The notes below the pieces were generated by a model. The model had not been told where the DNA came from and did not search any database. It worked only from the letters and a program-made list of their open reading frames with translations. Positions 8,315 through 16,409 of a stretch of 64,000 bases of DNA are shown in pieces. This DNA comes from CAVUWL01 sp963700105. Its GTDB lineage: Bacteria > Actinomycetota > Thermoleophilia > Solirubrobacterales > 70-9. The number at the start of each line of letters is the position of its first letter. The stretch's first letter is position 1. A program made the position numbers and the translations under genes. The stretch spans positions 496,001-560,000 of the forward strand of contig CAVOWL010000004.1 in NCBI GenBank assembly GCA_963700105.1, read 5' to 3'.

Positions 8315-9970
8315 TCACTGCGGAGCGACGCCGAGATATGGAAGCGCGAAGGCCGCGATCTTGCCGAAGGCCGGGGCCGCCACCGAACCACCGTAGTAGT
8401 CGCCACCGGAGGGCTGATTTACGATCACCGCGATCAGCAGGCGCGGGTTTTGGGCCGGTGCGAATCCGATGAATGAAGCGACGAATTTGGTTTCGGAGTA
8501 GGTCCCGTTTTCCGCCACCTGCGCCGTCCCGGTCTTGCCGGCGAGGGTGTATCCCGGAACCCGAACTTCTGAGGCGGTTCCGCCCGGGGCCAGAACCCCC
8601 TCAAGCATCGTTCGCACCTGGGAGGCGACGCTGGGGGCGATGACGCGGCGCCCGCGCGGCTCGGGCACCGACTGGCTGCCGACCTTCTCAATCAGCTCTG
8701 GGCGGCGCAGGATCCCGCCATCGGCGATCGCGCTGTAGCCGGCGATCATCTGCATCGGCGTCACCGAGAGCCCCTGCCCAATCGGCAGGTTGCCCATGGT
8801 CGAACCCGAGTAATCCTTGAGCGCCGGCACGATCCCCCGTTCCTCGCCGGGGAATGAAACCCCGGTCGGGCGGCCGAAGCCAAAGCGATCGATCCAGCGG
8901 CTGAAGCGAGTCGCGCCCAACTTGAGCCCAATCGTCACCGCACCCACGTTTGATGAGCGGGCGAGGATCTGGGCGACGCTCATCGTTTCGGTTCCGCGCG
9001 GCTCGGCTTCTTCGATCGTGCGGTTGGCGACCTGAATTGTCGGCGCCAGGGTGAATTCGCTCTGGGGAGTGATCAGTTTTTCTTCCAGCGCGGCGGAGAC
9101 GGTGAACGCCTTAAACGTCGATCCGGGCTCATAGTTGAATCCAGTCGCCTGGTTCTCGAGCGCTTCGGGACTGGCCTGGGAGAGATCGTTGAGGTTAACC
9201 GGCGGCCAGCTCGCCATCGCCAGAATCTGTGAGTTGCGGGGGTCCATCACGATCGCGGTCGCACCCTTGGGCGCGAAGCTCGCACCGACCCCGGCGAGCA
9301 CCTTTTCGGTTTTCGCCTGGATCGCGGGATCGAGGGTGAGCTGGACGTTTTCACCGTTTCGGGCCTGGCTCACGGTTTCCAGGCGAATCGGCTGGCCCAG
9401 TGCGTCCTTGACGACCCGGCGTTCACCATCGCTGCCCTTTAGGACCGAATTCTCCTCGGCTTCAAGGCCACTCAGCCCCTGCCCTTCGGATCCGAGCGCA
9501 CCAATCACCTGGCCGGCAACCGCTCCCTGCGGATAGGTCCGACGGGAGCCGGGAAGCTGACCGATCCCGGCCAGCCTCAAGCGCGCCACCCGTGCTGCGC
9601 TCGGCACGCTGATGTCGCGGGCGACGTAGGAGAAGCCCGAATGGGCGGTCAGGCTCTGCAGGATCTTCTCGCGGCCGAGGCCCAAGACCGCGGCCAGCTT
9701 CTGCGCCGTTCGCGGCGGGTCTTTTACCTGGTAGGGGGTGGCATAGATGTCGGCGGCGTCTTCGGAGGCCGCGAGCTCGTTGCCCTGGCGATCGAGCAGG
9801 CTGCCGCGCAAGCCGGGAACGGTGATCACCCCGGTCTGCTGGGAGAGCGCCTCGGCGGCAAGCTTTGACCCCTGCACTCCCTGCAGCCAGAGGGCACGGC
9901 CGGTGATCACCACGAAGCAGAGCAAGAAGAAGGCGAAGAGAAGCCCTATGCGTCGCTCGATCAGGCGCAT
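8315..9970 (-). CDS. ftsI: FtsI / class B penicillin-binding protein (septal transpeptidase)
   Basis: Bitopic membrane transpeptidase of 551 residues that cross-links septal peptidoglycan with FtsW. One membrane helix (about residues 8-30) is followed by the PBP dimer domain. The transpeptidase domain carries all three active-site motifs: STFK (284-287), SSN (339-341) and KTGTAQ (479-484). The dimer domain includes the RGSLLDRQGNELA motif. ATG at 9970 follows ftsL by 12 bases. No PASTA repeats are seen at the C-terminus, unlike some actinobacterial PBPs. Confidence 0.95.
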   Translation of the reverse strand: MRLIERRIGLLFAFFLLCFVVITGRALWLQGVQGSKLAAEALSQQTGVITVPGLRGSLLDRQGNELAASEDAADIYATPYQVKDPPRTAQKLAAVLGLGREKILQSLTAHSGFSYVARDISVPSAARVARLRLAGIGQLPGSRRTYPQGAVAGQVIGALGSEGQGLSGLEAEENSVLKGSDGERRVVKDALGQPIRLETVSQARNGENVQLTLDPAIQAKTEKVLAGVGASFAPKGATAIVMDPRNSQILAMASWPPVNLNDLSQASPEALENQATGFNYEPGSTFKAFTVSAALEEKLITPQSEFTLAPTIQVANRTIEEAEPRGTETMSVAQILARSSNVGAVTIGLKLGATRFSRWIDRFGFGRPTGVSFPGEERGIVPALKDYSGSTMGNLPIGQGLSVTPMQMIAGYSAIADGGILRRPELIEKVGSQSVPEPRGRRVIAPSVASQVRTMLEGVLAPGGTASEVRVPGYTLAGKTGTAQVAENGTYSETKFVASFIGFAPAQNPRLLIAVIVNQPSGGDYYGGSVAAPAFGKIAAFALPYLGVAPQ

Positions 9971-9982
9971 CGCGGCGCCGAC

Positions 9983-10516
9983 TCAGCCCGCACCGGCGAG
10001 AGCCAACCGCCGCGCGGCGATCTCGGCGTCTTCGGAGCTTGCCTGCAGGTAGCGGACCTGGTTTGCCGAGGGCATGAAGAGGCCCTGGCCGGCCGCCTCA
10101 CGGCGAATCCGGGTGGTCCCGTAGCGGACCGCGTCGCGCCCCAGCGTGATCGAGTTGTCCTGTTCGAGCGCCTCGATGCTCTGATAGATCCGACCGGTCG
10201 AGGCGGCAAGGCTGAGGGTGATCACGTTGAGGGCGACGATCCCGGCCAGCAGCACACCGAGGACCCCGATCCATGCCCGACCCCGGGTCATCCGGACCAC
10301 CAGGCCCGAATCGGGGAGGTGGCGGACGACATCGGCGGTTCGGCCGACCGCGATTGGGATCAGCGCTCCGCCCGTGCTGCGCCTCGGATTGGGTCGGGGA
10401 CGCCGCGGCGCCGGTGCGGGCGCCGGGCGGGCGGCGGGCGCCGCGGCGAGGGCCTTTCGCTGGGGCGCGGCCCTTCGAGCCGGAGCGCTCCTGCGCGCCG
10501 GGGCGGCTACCGCCAT
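9983..10516 (-). CDS. ftsL: FtsL-like divisome protein (bitopic, coiled coil)
   Basis: Small division protein of 177 residues between rsmH and ftsI, the usual place for ftsL. The first 80 or so residues are Ala/Pro/Arg-rich and probably disordered in the cytoplasm. A single membrane helix (WIGVLGVLLAGIVALNVITL) follows, then a short periplasmic coiled-coil-like stretch (YQSIEALEQDNSITLGRDAV). The ATG at 10516 overlaps the rsmH stop (ATGA). An upstream open extension to 10672 overlaps rsmH and is discounted. FtsL sequences are poorly conserved, so the call rests on position and topology. Confidence 0.8.
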   Translation of the reverse strand: MAVAAPARRSAPARRAAPQRKALAAAPAARPAPAPAPRRPRPNPRRSTGGALIPIAVGRTADVVRHLPDSGLVVRMTRGRAWIGVLGVLLAGIVALNVITLSLAASTGRIYQSIEALEQDNSITLGRDAVRYGTTRIRREAAGQGLFMPSANQVRYLQASSEDAEIAARRLALAGAG

Positions 10517-11469
10517 CAGTCCACCCCGCCCTTGACTGGCGCTGAGGCGAGCTTTATCGCCGCTCGCAGATGGGCTGAGCGCGAGCGGGGGTTCTCGGCA
10601 ACCTCCTCGGGCGAAGGGCTGAGCGCGCGGCGGGTGAGCAGCTCCGCCTCGGGCTGGTGTCCGCAAACGCAAACCGGTAGCTGCGGCGGACAGATGCAGC
10701 CGCGGGCGCGGGCGGTGAGAAACTGCTTTACACGCCGATCCTCAAGTGAATGAAACGAGATCGCGGCGAGCCTGCCGCCCGGTTTCAGCATTTCCCAGGC
10801 CAGCGGCAGGGCATCCTCAAGGGAGTCGAGCTCTCCGTTGACGGCAATTCGGATCGCCTGAAAGGTGCGGCGGGCGGGGTGGCCGCGGCCGAAGCGCGCC
10901 GCGGCGGGCATCCCAGCCTTGACCGCGTCGACAAGCTCTGCCGTGCTGTGCAGCGGTCGGCGCCGGACGATCTCGCGGGCGATCCCGCTCGCGTATCGCT
11001 CCTCGCCAAAGCGTCGCAACACCTCAGAAATCCGCGACTGCGGCCACTCGTTGAGGATCTCGGCGGCGCTGAGGGCCTGGCGCGTATCCATCCTCATGTC
11101 CAGCGGTGCGTCATATGCATAGGAAAAACCGCGCTCCCAGGCGTCGATCTGCATCGAAGACATTCCGAGGTCCAGATAGATCATCTCTGGGTGAATGCCT
11201 TCGCCGCGCAGGGTGTGAAGCCCTTCCGCAAAGTCGCTGCCGAGGAAGCGGGTCCGGCAGGGAGCAGCGGCGGCAAATTCGGCGAAGCGGGTCGCCGCGG
11301 AGGGGTCACGGTCGATGCAAATCAGCGTCCCGCCTGGCCCCAGTTGGGCGGCTATGGCGGCGGCGTGGCCGCCGGCACCGAAGGTGCAATCGATCGCAAC
11401 CTGGCCCGGCTCGGGAGCGAGCAGGGCGCTCAGCTCCTCGGCAAGTACTGGTTGGTGTGGGGCGGGCAT
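10516..11469 (-). CDS. rsmH: 16S rRNA (cytosine(1402)-N4)-methyltransferase RsmH (MraW)
   Basis: SAM-dependent methyltransferase acting on C1402 of 16S rRNA. It begins MPAPHQPVLAEEL, typical of the family, and carries the SAM loop DCTFGAGGHAAAI, LDLGMSSMQID, the DMRMDTRQALSA segment, RRTFQAIRIAVN and the C-terminal ISFHSLEDRRVKQF. The chosen ATG at 11469 gives 317 residues. The longer open frame to 11622 would run into mraZ. Together with mraZ it heads the dcw operon. Confidence 0.95.
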   Translation of the reverse strand: MPAPHQPVLAEELSALLAPEPGQVAIDCTFGAGGHAAAIAAQLGPGGTLICIDRDPSAATRFAEFAAAAPCRTRFLGSDFAEGLHTLRGEGIHPEMIYLDLGMSSMQIDAWERGFSYAYDAPLDMRMDTRQALSAAEILNEWPQSRISEVLRRFGEERYASGIAREIVRRRPLHSTAELVDAVKAGMPAAARFGRGHPARRTFQAIRIAVNGELDSLEDALPLAWEMLKPGGRLAAISFHSLEDRRVKQFLTARARGCICPPQLPVCVCGHQPEAELLTRRALSPSPEEVAENPRSRSAHLRAAIKLASAPVKGGVD

Positions 11470-11530
11470 GTAGATAAGGGTGGCGGTTGTAAACGGCGGG
11501 CTCTGCGCGGGCAGCGTCTGGGGCCCCATA

Positions 11531-11974
11531 TCACTCAGCGGCCCCCGCGCCGGCCAAGTCCTCGGCGATCTGCGGCGCCTCGCGATCGAGTTCTTCCTCC
11601 TGCTTGGCCCAGGCCTCGGCATTCCAAATCTCTAGGTACTCCCCCGCCCCGATCACCGCGCAGGTTGTCTGCAGGCCGGCGTGCTCGATCAGCGCCTTGG
11701 GCAACCTGATCCGCCCGGCCGAGTCAAGCGTCTCGTCAAAGGAGCCGCCGTGGAAGCGACGCCGCAGGCGTCGGGCATCGCGCCCGAACGGACTGTGGGG
11801 TGCGAGGAAGCGATCTGAGAGGCGCTCGAACTCCGCGGTTGTGTGCAACCAGACGCAGGGGTCAAAGCCCTTTGACAGAACAACTCCATCGGAGAGGGCG
11901 GCACGGAACCGCGAGGGAACCGTGAGCCGATCCTTGGAATCGAGGCTGTGCTCATAGATACCCCGAAATGCCAC
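11531..11974 (-). CDS. mraZ: MraZ, transcriptional regulator of the dcw operon
   Basis: AbrB-fold DNA-binding protein of 147 residues with two MraZ repeats. It starts FRGIYEHSLDSKDRLTVPSR, and the second repeat contains ETLDSAGRIRLPKALIEHAG. In characterised bacteria MraZ binds direct repeats upstream of its own gene and represses the operon. Such repeats are present here (see 12071-12102). GTG start at 11974 with AAAGGAA upstream. First gene of the operon that continues through rsmH to murC. Confidence 0.95.
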   Translation of the reverse strand: MAFRGIYEHSLDSKDRLTVPSRFRAALSDGVVLSKGFDPCVWLHTTAEFERLSDRFLAPHSPFGRDARRLRRRFHGGSFDETLDSAGRIRLPKALIEHAGLQTTCAVIGAGEYLEIWNAEAWAKQEEELDREAPQIAEDLAGAGAAE

Positions 11975-12070
11975 CGCGTCGATTCCTTTCGGGAGGGTCG
12001 GAAAGAGTTAGGACCGAGGTGATGAGGTGGGAGGAGCCTCACCACCCCGGTCCTGGGCTTCAACTCGCGC

Positions 12071-12102
12071 GCCACTGTAACCCACTTCCTCCCACTTTGC
12101 AA
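12071..12102 (-). promoter_or_regulatory. Putative dcw promoter overlapped by an MraZ operator (three 10-bp-phased boxes)
   Basis: On the minus strand, GTGGG occurs at 12095-12091 and 12085-12081, and GTGGC at 12075-12071, giving exact 10-base spacing with 5-base spacers. This matches the known MraZ box architecture. A sigma-A-like promoter fits the same stretch: TTGCAA at 12102-12097, a 17-base spacer and TACAGT at 12079-12074. The boxes therefore sit between and over the -35 and -10 elements, consistent with autorepression. The predicted transcript start (about 12067) leaves a leader of about 90 bases before mraZ. Confidence 0.7.
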
Positions 12103-12308
12103 CACGACCACCTCGTGCAAGCCCATTTGCACCCCGGCGCCAGGGCGCTCCTCGCTGCGCCCACAGCTCTGCGGTGCCGAAATTCGGCGCCGGGCCGAGC
12201 GGCCGGGTGGCGCCCTGCGGACTAGGATCCGCCAATGTCGAAGCCGCTCAGCCCCAGGATGCCTCGCCGGGAAGCGGCCCAACCCGCTGCCCGATGCCCG
12301 GGGCCTCG

Positions 12309-13535
12309 ATGAGAGCGCGGCTTGGCGCGGCGCCCGCGGCGGCGACAATCGGCCTATTGGCCTGCGCCCTGATGCTCAGCCCGAGCGCCGGCGCTCAGAG
12401 GGCGTCGGGAACCAGATCGTCGGGGCCGGGGGCGGCGGCTGGCTCTGCGGCGCCCGGCCCTCTCCCGGCGGTGGCGCTACACGAGCAGGTCAGCAGCTCG
12501 GTCAGCTATCTCTCGCTGGGACGCGCCAAGCTGAGCGTCATCTCGCGCCACCCAACCGAAACCTCGTGGGGGGGGCGGCTGGTCTACTGGTACCTGGGCA
12601 GCGGCAACTCGCCGCTGCGCCGGGTCGCCCTCTCGCGCACCAGTGAAAGTGAACCCGGAGTGACGCGGATGAGCGCCACGGTCACCGTTTCAGCGGCGGG
12701 ACCGTTTCGGTTTGCGGCCTGCTTCAGCGCCCCGATGCAGGCGGAATTTGGACTCGCCAGCTCCCATGGCCCGTGCGGGCGCCACAGCTACAGAGGCCCG
12801 GCCCGATCTCCATACCTAGGAGCCGGCGTCGCGCCGAGCGGCTACCCCAGCCCGAGCGCAATCGCCGCCGCCACGCAGTACCTGGATCGACGCAGCGGCT
12901 ACACCGGCTTCGCGGTGGTCGATAGCGAGGGAAGGATGAGCGGACAGCACATCCACCGCACCTTCGTCAGCGCCAGCGTCGTCAAGGCGATGCTGCTGGT
13001 CTCCTACCTCGACAAGCTGGCGGCTCAGCACCGCGGCCTAGATAGCGGCAGCCGCGCCCTGCTGGAACCGATGATCCACATCTCTGACAACGAAGCGGCG
13101 ACGGCGGTCTGGGCCAGGGTGGGAGATGTCCGGCTGCGGGCGCTTGCCCGCCGGGCTGGAATGACCGACTTCTCGATCAGCGGCATCTGGGCCAACGCCC
13201 AGATCAGCGCCGCCGATCAGGCTCGCTACTTCTTTGAGATGGAAAGTCTGATCGCCCCCCAGTTCCGCCATTTCGCCCGCCACCTGCTCTCCCACATCGC
13301 CGCCTATGAGAGCTGGGGGATTCCCGCCGTGGCGCGCCCGCGTGGCTGGACCGTCTTCTTCAAGGGCGGCTGGCGCGAAACCGGAAGGGGTCAGCTGGTT
13401 CACCAGATCGCCCGCCTGCAGCGCCCCCGCACCCGGATTGCGATCGCGGTGATGACCGACGGGGACCCGAGCATGGGCTACGGAATAGACACGATTCAAG
13501 GGGTGACGGCGCGATTGCTGCACGGCCGGCCGTAA
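12309..13535 (+). CDS. Secreted serine hydrolase with class A beta-lactamase fold
   Basis: Predicted exported protein with an N-terminal signal peptide (about residues 1-29, ending SAGAQ) and an all-beta-like stretch up to residue 175 or so. A class A beta-lactamase-type domain follows, with SVVK (223-226) as the SxxK nucleophile motif, SDN (259-261) and KGG (352-354) in the KTG position. The catalytic set is complete, but the N-terminal extra domain and the divergent body make a D,D-peptidase or an uncharacterised hydrolase as likely as a true beta-lactamase. ATG 12309 starts the signal peptide; an in-frame ATG at 12294 is an alternative. It is divergent from the dcw operon. Confidence 0.8.
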   Translation: MRARLGAAPAAATIGLLACALMLSPSAGAQRASGTRSSGPGAAAGSAAPGPLPAVALHEQVSSSVSYLSLGRAKLSVISRHPTETSWGGRLVYWYLGSGNSPLRRVALSRTSESEPGVTRMSATVTVSAAGPFRFAACFSAPMQAEFGLASSHGPCGRHSYRGPARSPYLGAGVAPSGYPSPSAIAAATQYLDRRSGYTGFAVVDSEGRMSGQHIHRTFVSASVVKAMLLVSYLDKLAAQHRGLDSGSRALLEPMIHISDNEAATAVWARVGDVRLRALARRAGMTDFSISGIWANAQISAADQARYFFEMESLIAPQFRHFARHLLSHIAAYESWGIPAVARPRGWTVFFKGGWRETGRGQLVHQIARLQRPRTRIAIAVMTDGDPSMGYGIDTIQGVTARLLHGRP

Positions 13536-13578
13536 CTGGAGCCGCACTCGCAGCGTCTGCCGCCGCGCCCCTGAGGCG

Positions 13579-14511
13579 ATGAGCCCGAGCGGGCGGGTCG
13601 CGGTTCTCGGGCCCCACCCGATGCTCTCGATCACGATCGAGGCGCTCAGCCTCGACGCGGGCGACGAAATCCACCTGCATGCCGCGGGGCAGGGCTTCTG
13701 GGTGGCTCGAATGGCGGCCGAGCTGGGGGCGAGTCCGGTCCTTTGTGGGTTTCTCGGCGGCGAGGTGGCCACCGCTTTGCGGCCGCTTCTGGCCGAGCTG
13801 CCGATCGAGTTGCGGATGATCGAGACCGCGCAGAGCAGCGGCGCCTACATTCATGACCGCCGCAGCGGCGAGCGCCAGCCGGTCGCCCAGAGCGCCAGCC
13901 TCCCGCCTTCTCGCCACGAGGTCGATGATCTCTTCTCAACCAGCTGTGCCGCGGCGATCGACTCCGAGGTCCTGGTCCTCTGCAACCCATTTCCGATCGA
14001 GGCGCTGCCGCTGGAGTTCTACGGAAGCTTGGTCGCCGACGTCCGCGCGAACGGAACCCTGACGCTCGTCGACCTCTCCTCCCCCCGCCTCGACAGTGCC
14101 CTTGAGGGCAAGCCAGACCTGGTCAAGATCAACGATTGGGAGCTCGCCGCGTTCATCAGCGGAGCAGTCGATACTGACGCCAGGCTGCGCGCCGCCGCCC
14201 AACAGCTGCTAGATCGCGGCGCCGACACCGCGATTGTGACCCGAGCCGCTGAGCCGGCGCTGGTGCTGAGCGAGCGGGGCGCCTTTTGGCTGATTCCTCC
14301 CCGCTTTGAGCGCGGCTCGCGGGAGGGCTGCGGTGATTCGATGATGGGCGCGCTCGCCGCCTCGCTGGCAAGCGGTCGCGGTTGGGAGGACTCGATGCGA
14401 ATCGGCGCCGCCGCCGGGGCGGCAAATTTCCTGCGCCACGGTCTCGGCACCGGCGCCCGCGCGGTGGTCGAGGATCTGGCCAAAAAGGTGCGCCTGGAGG
14501 GCCTCGACTAG
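13579..14511 (+). CDS. PfkB-family sugar kinase
   Basis: Ribokinase/PfkB-fold kinase of 310 residues. The N-terminal half resembles 1-phosphofructokinase/tagatose-6-phosphate kinase proteins, with glycine-rich GQGFWVARMAAELGA. The C-terminal active-site motif is GCGDSMMGALAASLASG, a GAGD-type anion-hole/catalytic Asp motif with Cys in place of Ala. The substrate cannot be told from the sequence. ATG at 13579 lies 43 bases after the preceding gene; the 3' end overlaps the convergent PHP gene by four bases. Confidence 0.85.
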   Translation: MSPSGRVAVLGPHPMLSITIEALSLDAGDEIHLHAAGQGFWVARMAAELGASPVLCGFLGGEVATALRPLLAELPIELRMIETAQSSGAYIHDRRSGERQPVAQSASLPPSRHEVDDLFSTSCAAAIDSEVLVLCNPFPIEALPLEFYGSLVADVRANGTLTLVDLSSPRLDSALEGKPDLVKINDWELAAFISGAVDTDARLRAAAQQLLDRGADTAIVTRAAEPALVLSERGAFWLIPPRFERGSREGCGDSMMGALAASLASGRGWEDSMRIGAAAGAANFLRHGLGTGARAVVEDLAKKVRLEGLD

Positions 14512-15239
14512 GGAGCCGGCTCAAACGGCAGCTCCAGCGCCGATCCCTCAACGATCGCCCGCGGCGCCGTCTCAGAGATCCAATCCAAGTGTGGGGCGAG
14601 GCGCTCAACCGTACCGAGGCGCCGCAGCGCCTCGCTCAGGCGCAGCGGCCGCCCGTAGCGCGAGGAATGCGCGTCGCTGCCCAAGACGTGGATCAGCCCG
14701 GCGCTCGCCAGCGCGACCATGCCGGCAGAGCTGTCCTCATGGAGGAAGAACTGAGCGGTTGCCTGCACCAGCGCTCCGGCATCGACCAGCTGCGCGATTC
14801 GGGCGAACATGTCGGCTGAGGGGTGGCGCTCAGGGTGGGCGATCAGCGAGCGGTGCCCATGCCGGGCGAGCTCTGCGACCGCCCCCAAGAGACTGTCGCC
14901 AAGCGGACCGGGAGCTGGCTCCAAGAGGATCCAGCTCCCCGCTCCCAAGACCAGCTGAGAGAGCTCCTCCTCCTCCAGACCCTCGACCTCGGTCTCGGCC
15001 ACCTCCGCTCCGGCGAGGACTTCCACCGGACAGCCGGCCTCCCCCAGCTTCTGATTGAGCGAGGCGACGCGGGTGCCCAGTTGCTCGATCGGCAATTCGT
15101 GATCGTGGCGCAGGTGCGGGGTGGCGCAGATCAGCTCGATTCCATCGGCGGCGGCGGCGGCGGCCATCGCGAGGCTGTCGGTGAGATCGCGGGCGCCGTC
15201 ATCGAGCCCGGGCAGGATGTGGCAGTGCAGATCGATCAA
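14508..15239 (-). CDS. PHP-domain phosphatase of the CpsB/CapC (YwqE) type
   Basis: 243-residue PHP-superfamily protein. The metal ligands are visible as DLHCHILPGLDDGA at the N-terminus, CATPHLRHDHE, LIAHPERHP and LGSDAHSSRYGRP. This set matches the manganese-dependent protein-tyrosine phosphatases of capsule/exopolysaccharide systems (CpsB/YwqE). No polysaccharide gene cluster or tyrosine kinase is adjacent, so its partner is unknown. ATG at 15239. Convergent with the kinase gene. Confidence 0.85.
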   Translation of the reverse strand: MIDLHCHILPGLDDGARDLTDSLAMAAAAAADGIELICATPHLRHDHELPIEQLGTRVASLNQKLGEAGCPVEVLAGAEVAETEVEGLEEEELSQLVLGAGSWILLEPAPGPLGDSLLGAVAELARHGHRSLIAHPERHPSADMFARIAQLVDAGALVQATAQFFLHEDSSAGMVALASAGLIHVLGSDAHSSRYGRPLRLSEALRRLGTVERLAPHLDWISETAPRAIVEGSALELPFEPAP

Positions 15240-15333
15240 AGGCTCACCCCGCGCTGGGTCCGCGACCAGATCCAGGCAAAGCGGCGATCATCGGGTGGCC
15301 TCGCCCCCGGCGGGCCAGATCTGGGCTTCGGGC

Positions 15334-15468
15334 TCAGGGATGCTTCCTGGTGGCAACGACGTAACAGGTAAGCACGGCGATCACCACGACCAGCGGGAAG
15401 ACGGTCGAGAAGACCCCCGAGAAGCTCGTCCACCCGGCGGTCGCAAACAGTTGTGAAATCAAATCCAT
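15334..15468 (-). CDS. 44-residue single-span membrane protein at the end of the oxidase operon
   Basis: Small gene that follows the CtaG-like reading frame after one base (ATG 15468, previous stop at 15470-15472), which suggests translational coupling. The peptide MDLISQLFATAGWTSF... has one clear membrane helix (TVFPLVVVIAVLTCYVVA) and a short basic tail (TRKHP). It could be a small accessory subunit of the terminal oxidase, comparable in size and place to subunit IV-type peptides, but I do not recognise a family. Confidence 0.6.
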   Translation of the reverse strand: MDLISQLFATAGWTSFSGVFSTVFPLVVVIAVLTCYVVATRKHP

Positions 15469-15469
15469 C

Positions 15470-15787
15470 TCATCCAACTCCTGTCGGTAAGGCCTCGGTC
15501 GCCAGACCCGGAGGCCGCGCTGACTCGCGCGGCTCCAGCCAACGGTAGGCAATTACGACGATTGCGATCGTAAAGGGGATCGAAACCGGTACCCACATCA
15601 CCCCGGCGGCGAGCTGTTGGTCGGCGAGTGCAGAGATCTGACCGAGCCTTGAGGCCTGCTCGGCATAAAACGAGTAAAGCGGGGTCGTCGCCAAGGCCAG
15701 GATGATCGCCAACACCCAGCCGACGACGACCCAAAGTAGCGCCGGAGCCCCGGTCCAATCCAGCAGCGTGGTCAGATGCCGCCATCG
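15470..15787 (-). pseudogene. CtaG-like oxidase assembly protein, C-terminal part only
   Basis: The frame reads ERWRHLTTLLDW, then a membrane helix, SFYAEQASRLG, SALADQQLAAGVMWVP, and a second helix. The ADQQLAAGVMWVP segment is characteristic of the last part of caa3-type CtaG assembly factors, which usually have 250 or more residues. Here only about 105 residues exist: an in-frame TGA lies just upstream at the ctaE stop, and no ATG, GTG or TTG occurs before GTG 15715, which would give 81 residues. It may be a truncated remnant or a short protein using a non-standard start. Confidence 0.55.
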
Positions 15788-15788
15788 C

Positions 15789-16400
15789 TCAGATCAGATA
15801 GAGGACGATCCAGGTGAGAACCCCGAGCGCCGCCAATAGCGCCCAGTAAAGCGCCCCCGGCATGAACCCCTCCGGAATCGCAGCTCCGGTCTGATTTCGG
15901 TTACGCAGGCCTGCCGCAAAGACGGTCTCCAGTCGGTACATCGCCAAAAGCGCGACGACAACGAAGAACATCGTCCAGCCGTAAAAGACGCTCGCGTAGC
16001 CACCGCTTTGGGGCCCAAACGGCAGGTGAGCGTACTCGACCGCCTGCGCAGCACAGCCGAAAAGCCCCAAGACCAGCGCCAGGCCTGCCGCCGCCACCCA
16101 GCTGCGTCCGTTGCGCGCCGCCCGCGCGGAGTAATAGAAGACCAGGGCGCTGAGCACAAAGGCGGCGGCGATCACCACGCCGTAGCCGCTCGGCGGCTGG
16201 ACCGCGGCCGGTCGCCAGAGGCCGTTGTTGTTCAGCGAGCGCAGGTAGAAGTAGGCAAAGATGAAGCCGAGAAAGAACATCACCGTGGAGCCGGCGATCA
16301 GACCGAAGCCGAGTCGGTCGATCCGCTCGTGAAGCTCGGGGGTCTCGGCGTAGGGTTCGACCGCAGCCTCCTCGGCGGGTGGCGGGGCGAAATCGCTCAT
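15789..16400 (-). CDS. ctaE: Cytochrome c oxidase subunit III
   Basis: 203-residue polytopic membrane protein with five hydrophobic segments, matching the short bacterial form of heme-copper oxidase subunit III (ctaE/coxC). It begins MSDFAPPPAEEAAVEPYAETPELHERIDRLG and ends with a helix at the extreme C-terminus. ATG at 16400 follows the subunit I stop by nine bases. Subunit III stabilises proton uptake into subunit I; it carries no metal centres. Confidence 0.88.
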   Translation of the reverse strand: MSDFAPPPAEEAAVEPYAETPELHERIDRLGFGLIAGSTVMFFLGFIFAYFYLRSLNNNGLWRPAAVQPPSGYGVVIAAAFVLSALVFYYSARAARNGRSWVAAAGLALVLGLFGCAAQAVEYAHLPFGPQSGGYASVFYGWTMFFVVVALLAMYRLETVFAAGLRNRNQTGAAIPEGFMPGALYWALLAALGVLTWIVLYLI

Positions 16401-16409
16401 CGTCTCCTC

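Noticed and set aside
12309..13535. Clinical-type class A beta-lactamase
   Set aside because: The SxxK, SDN and KGG motifs fit the fold, but the Glu166-type omega-loop motif could not be identified with confidence and there is an extra N-terminal domain, so only a general serine-hydrolase call is made.
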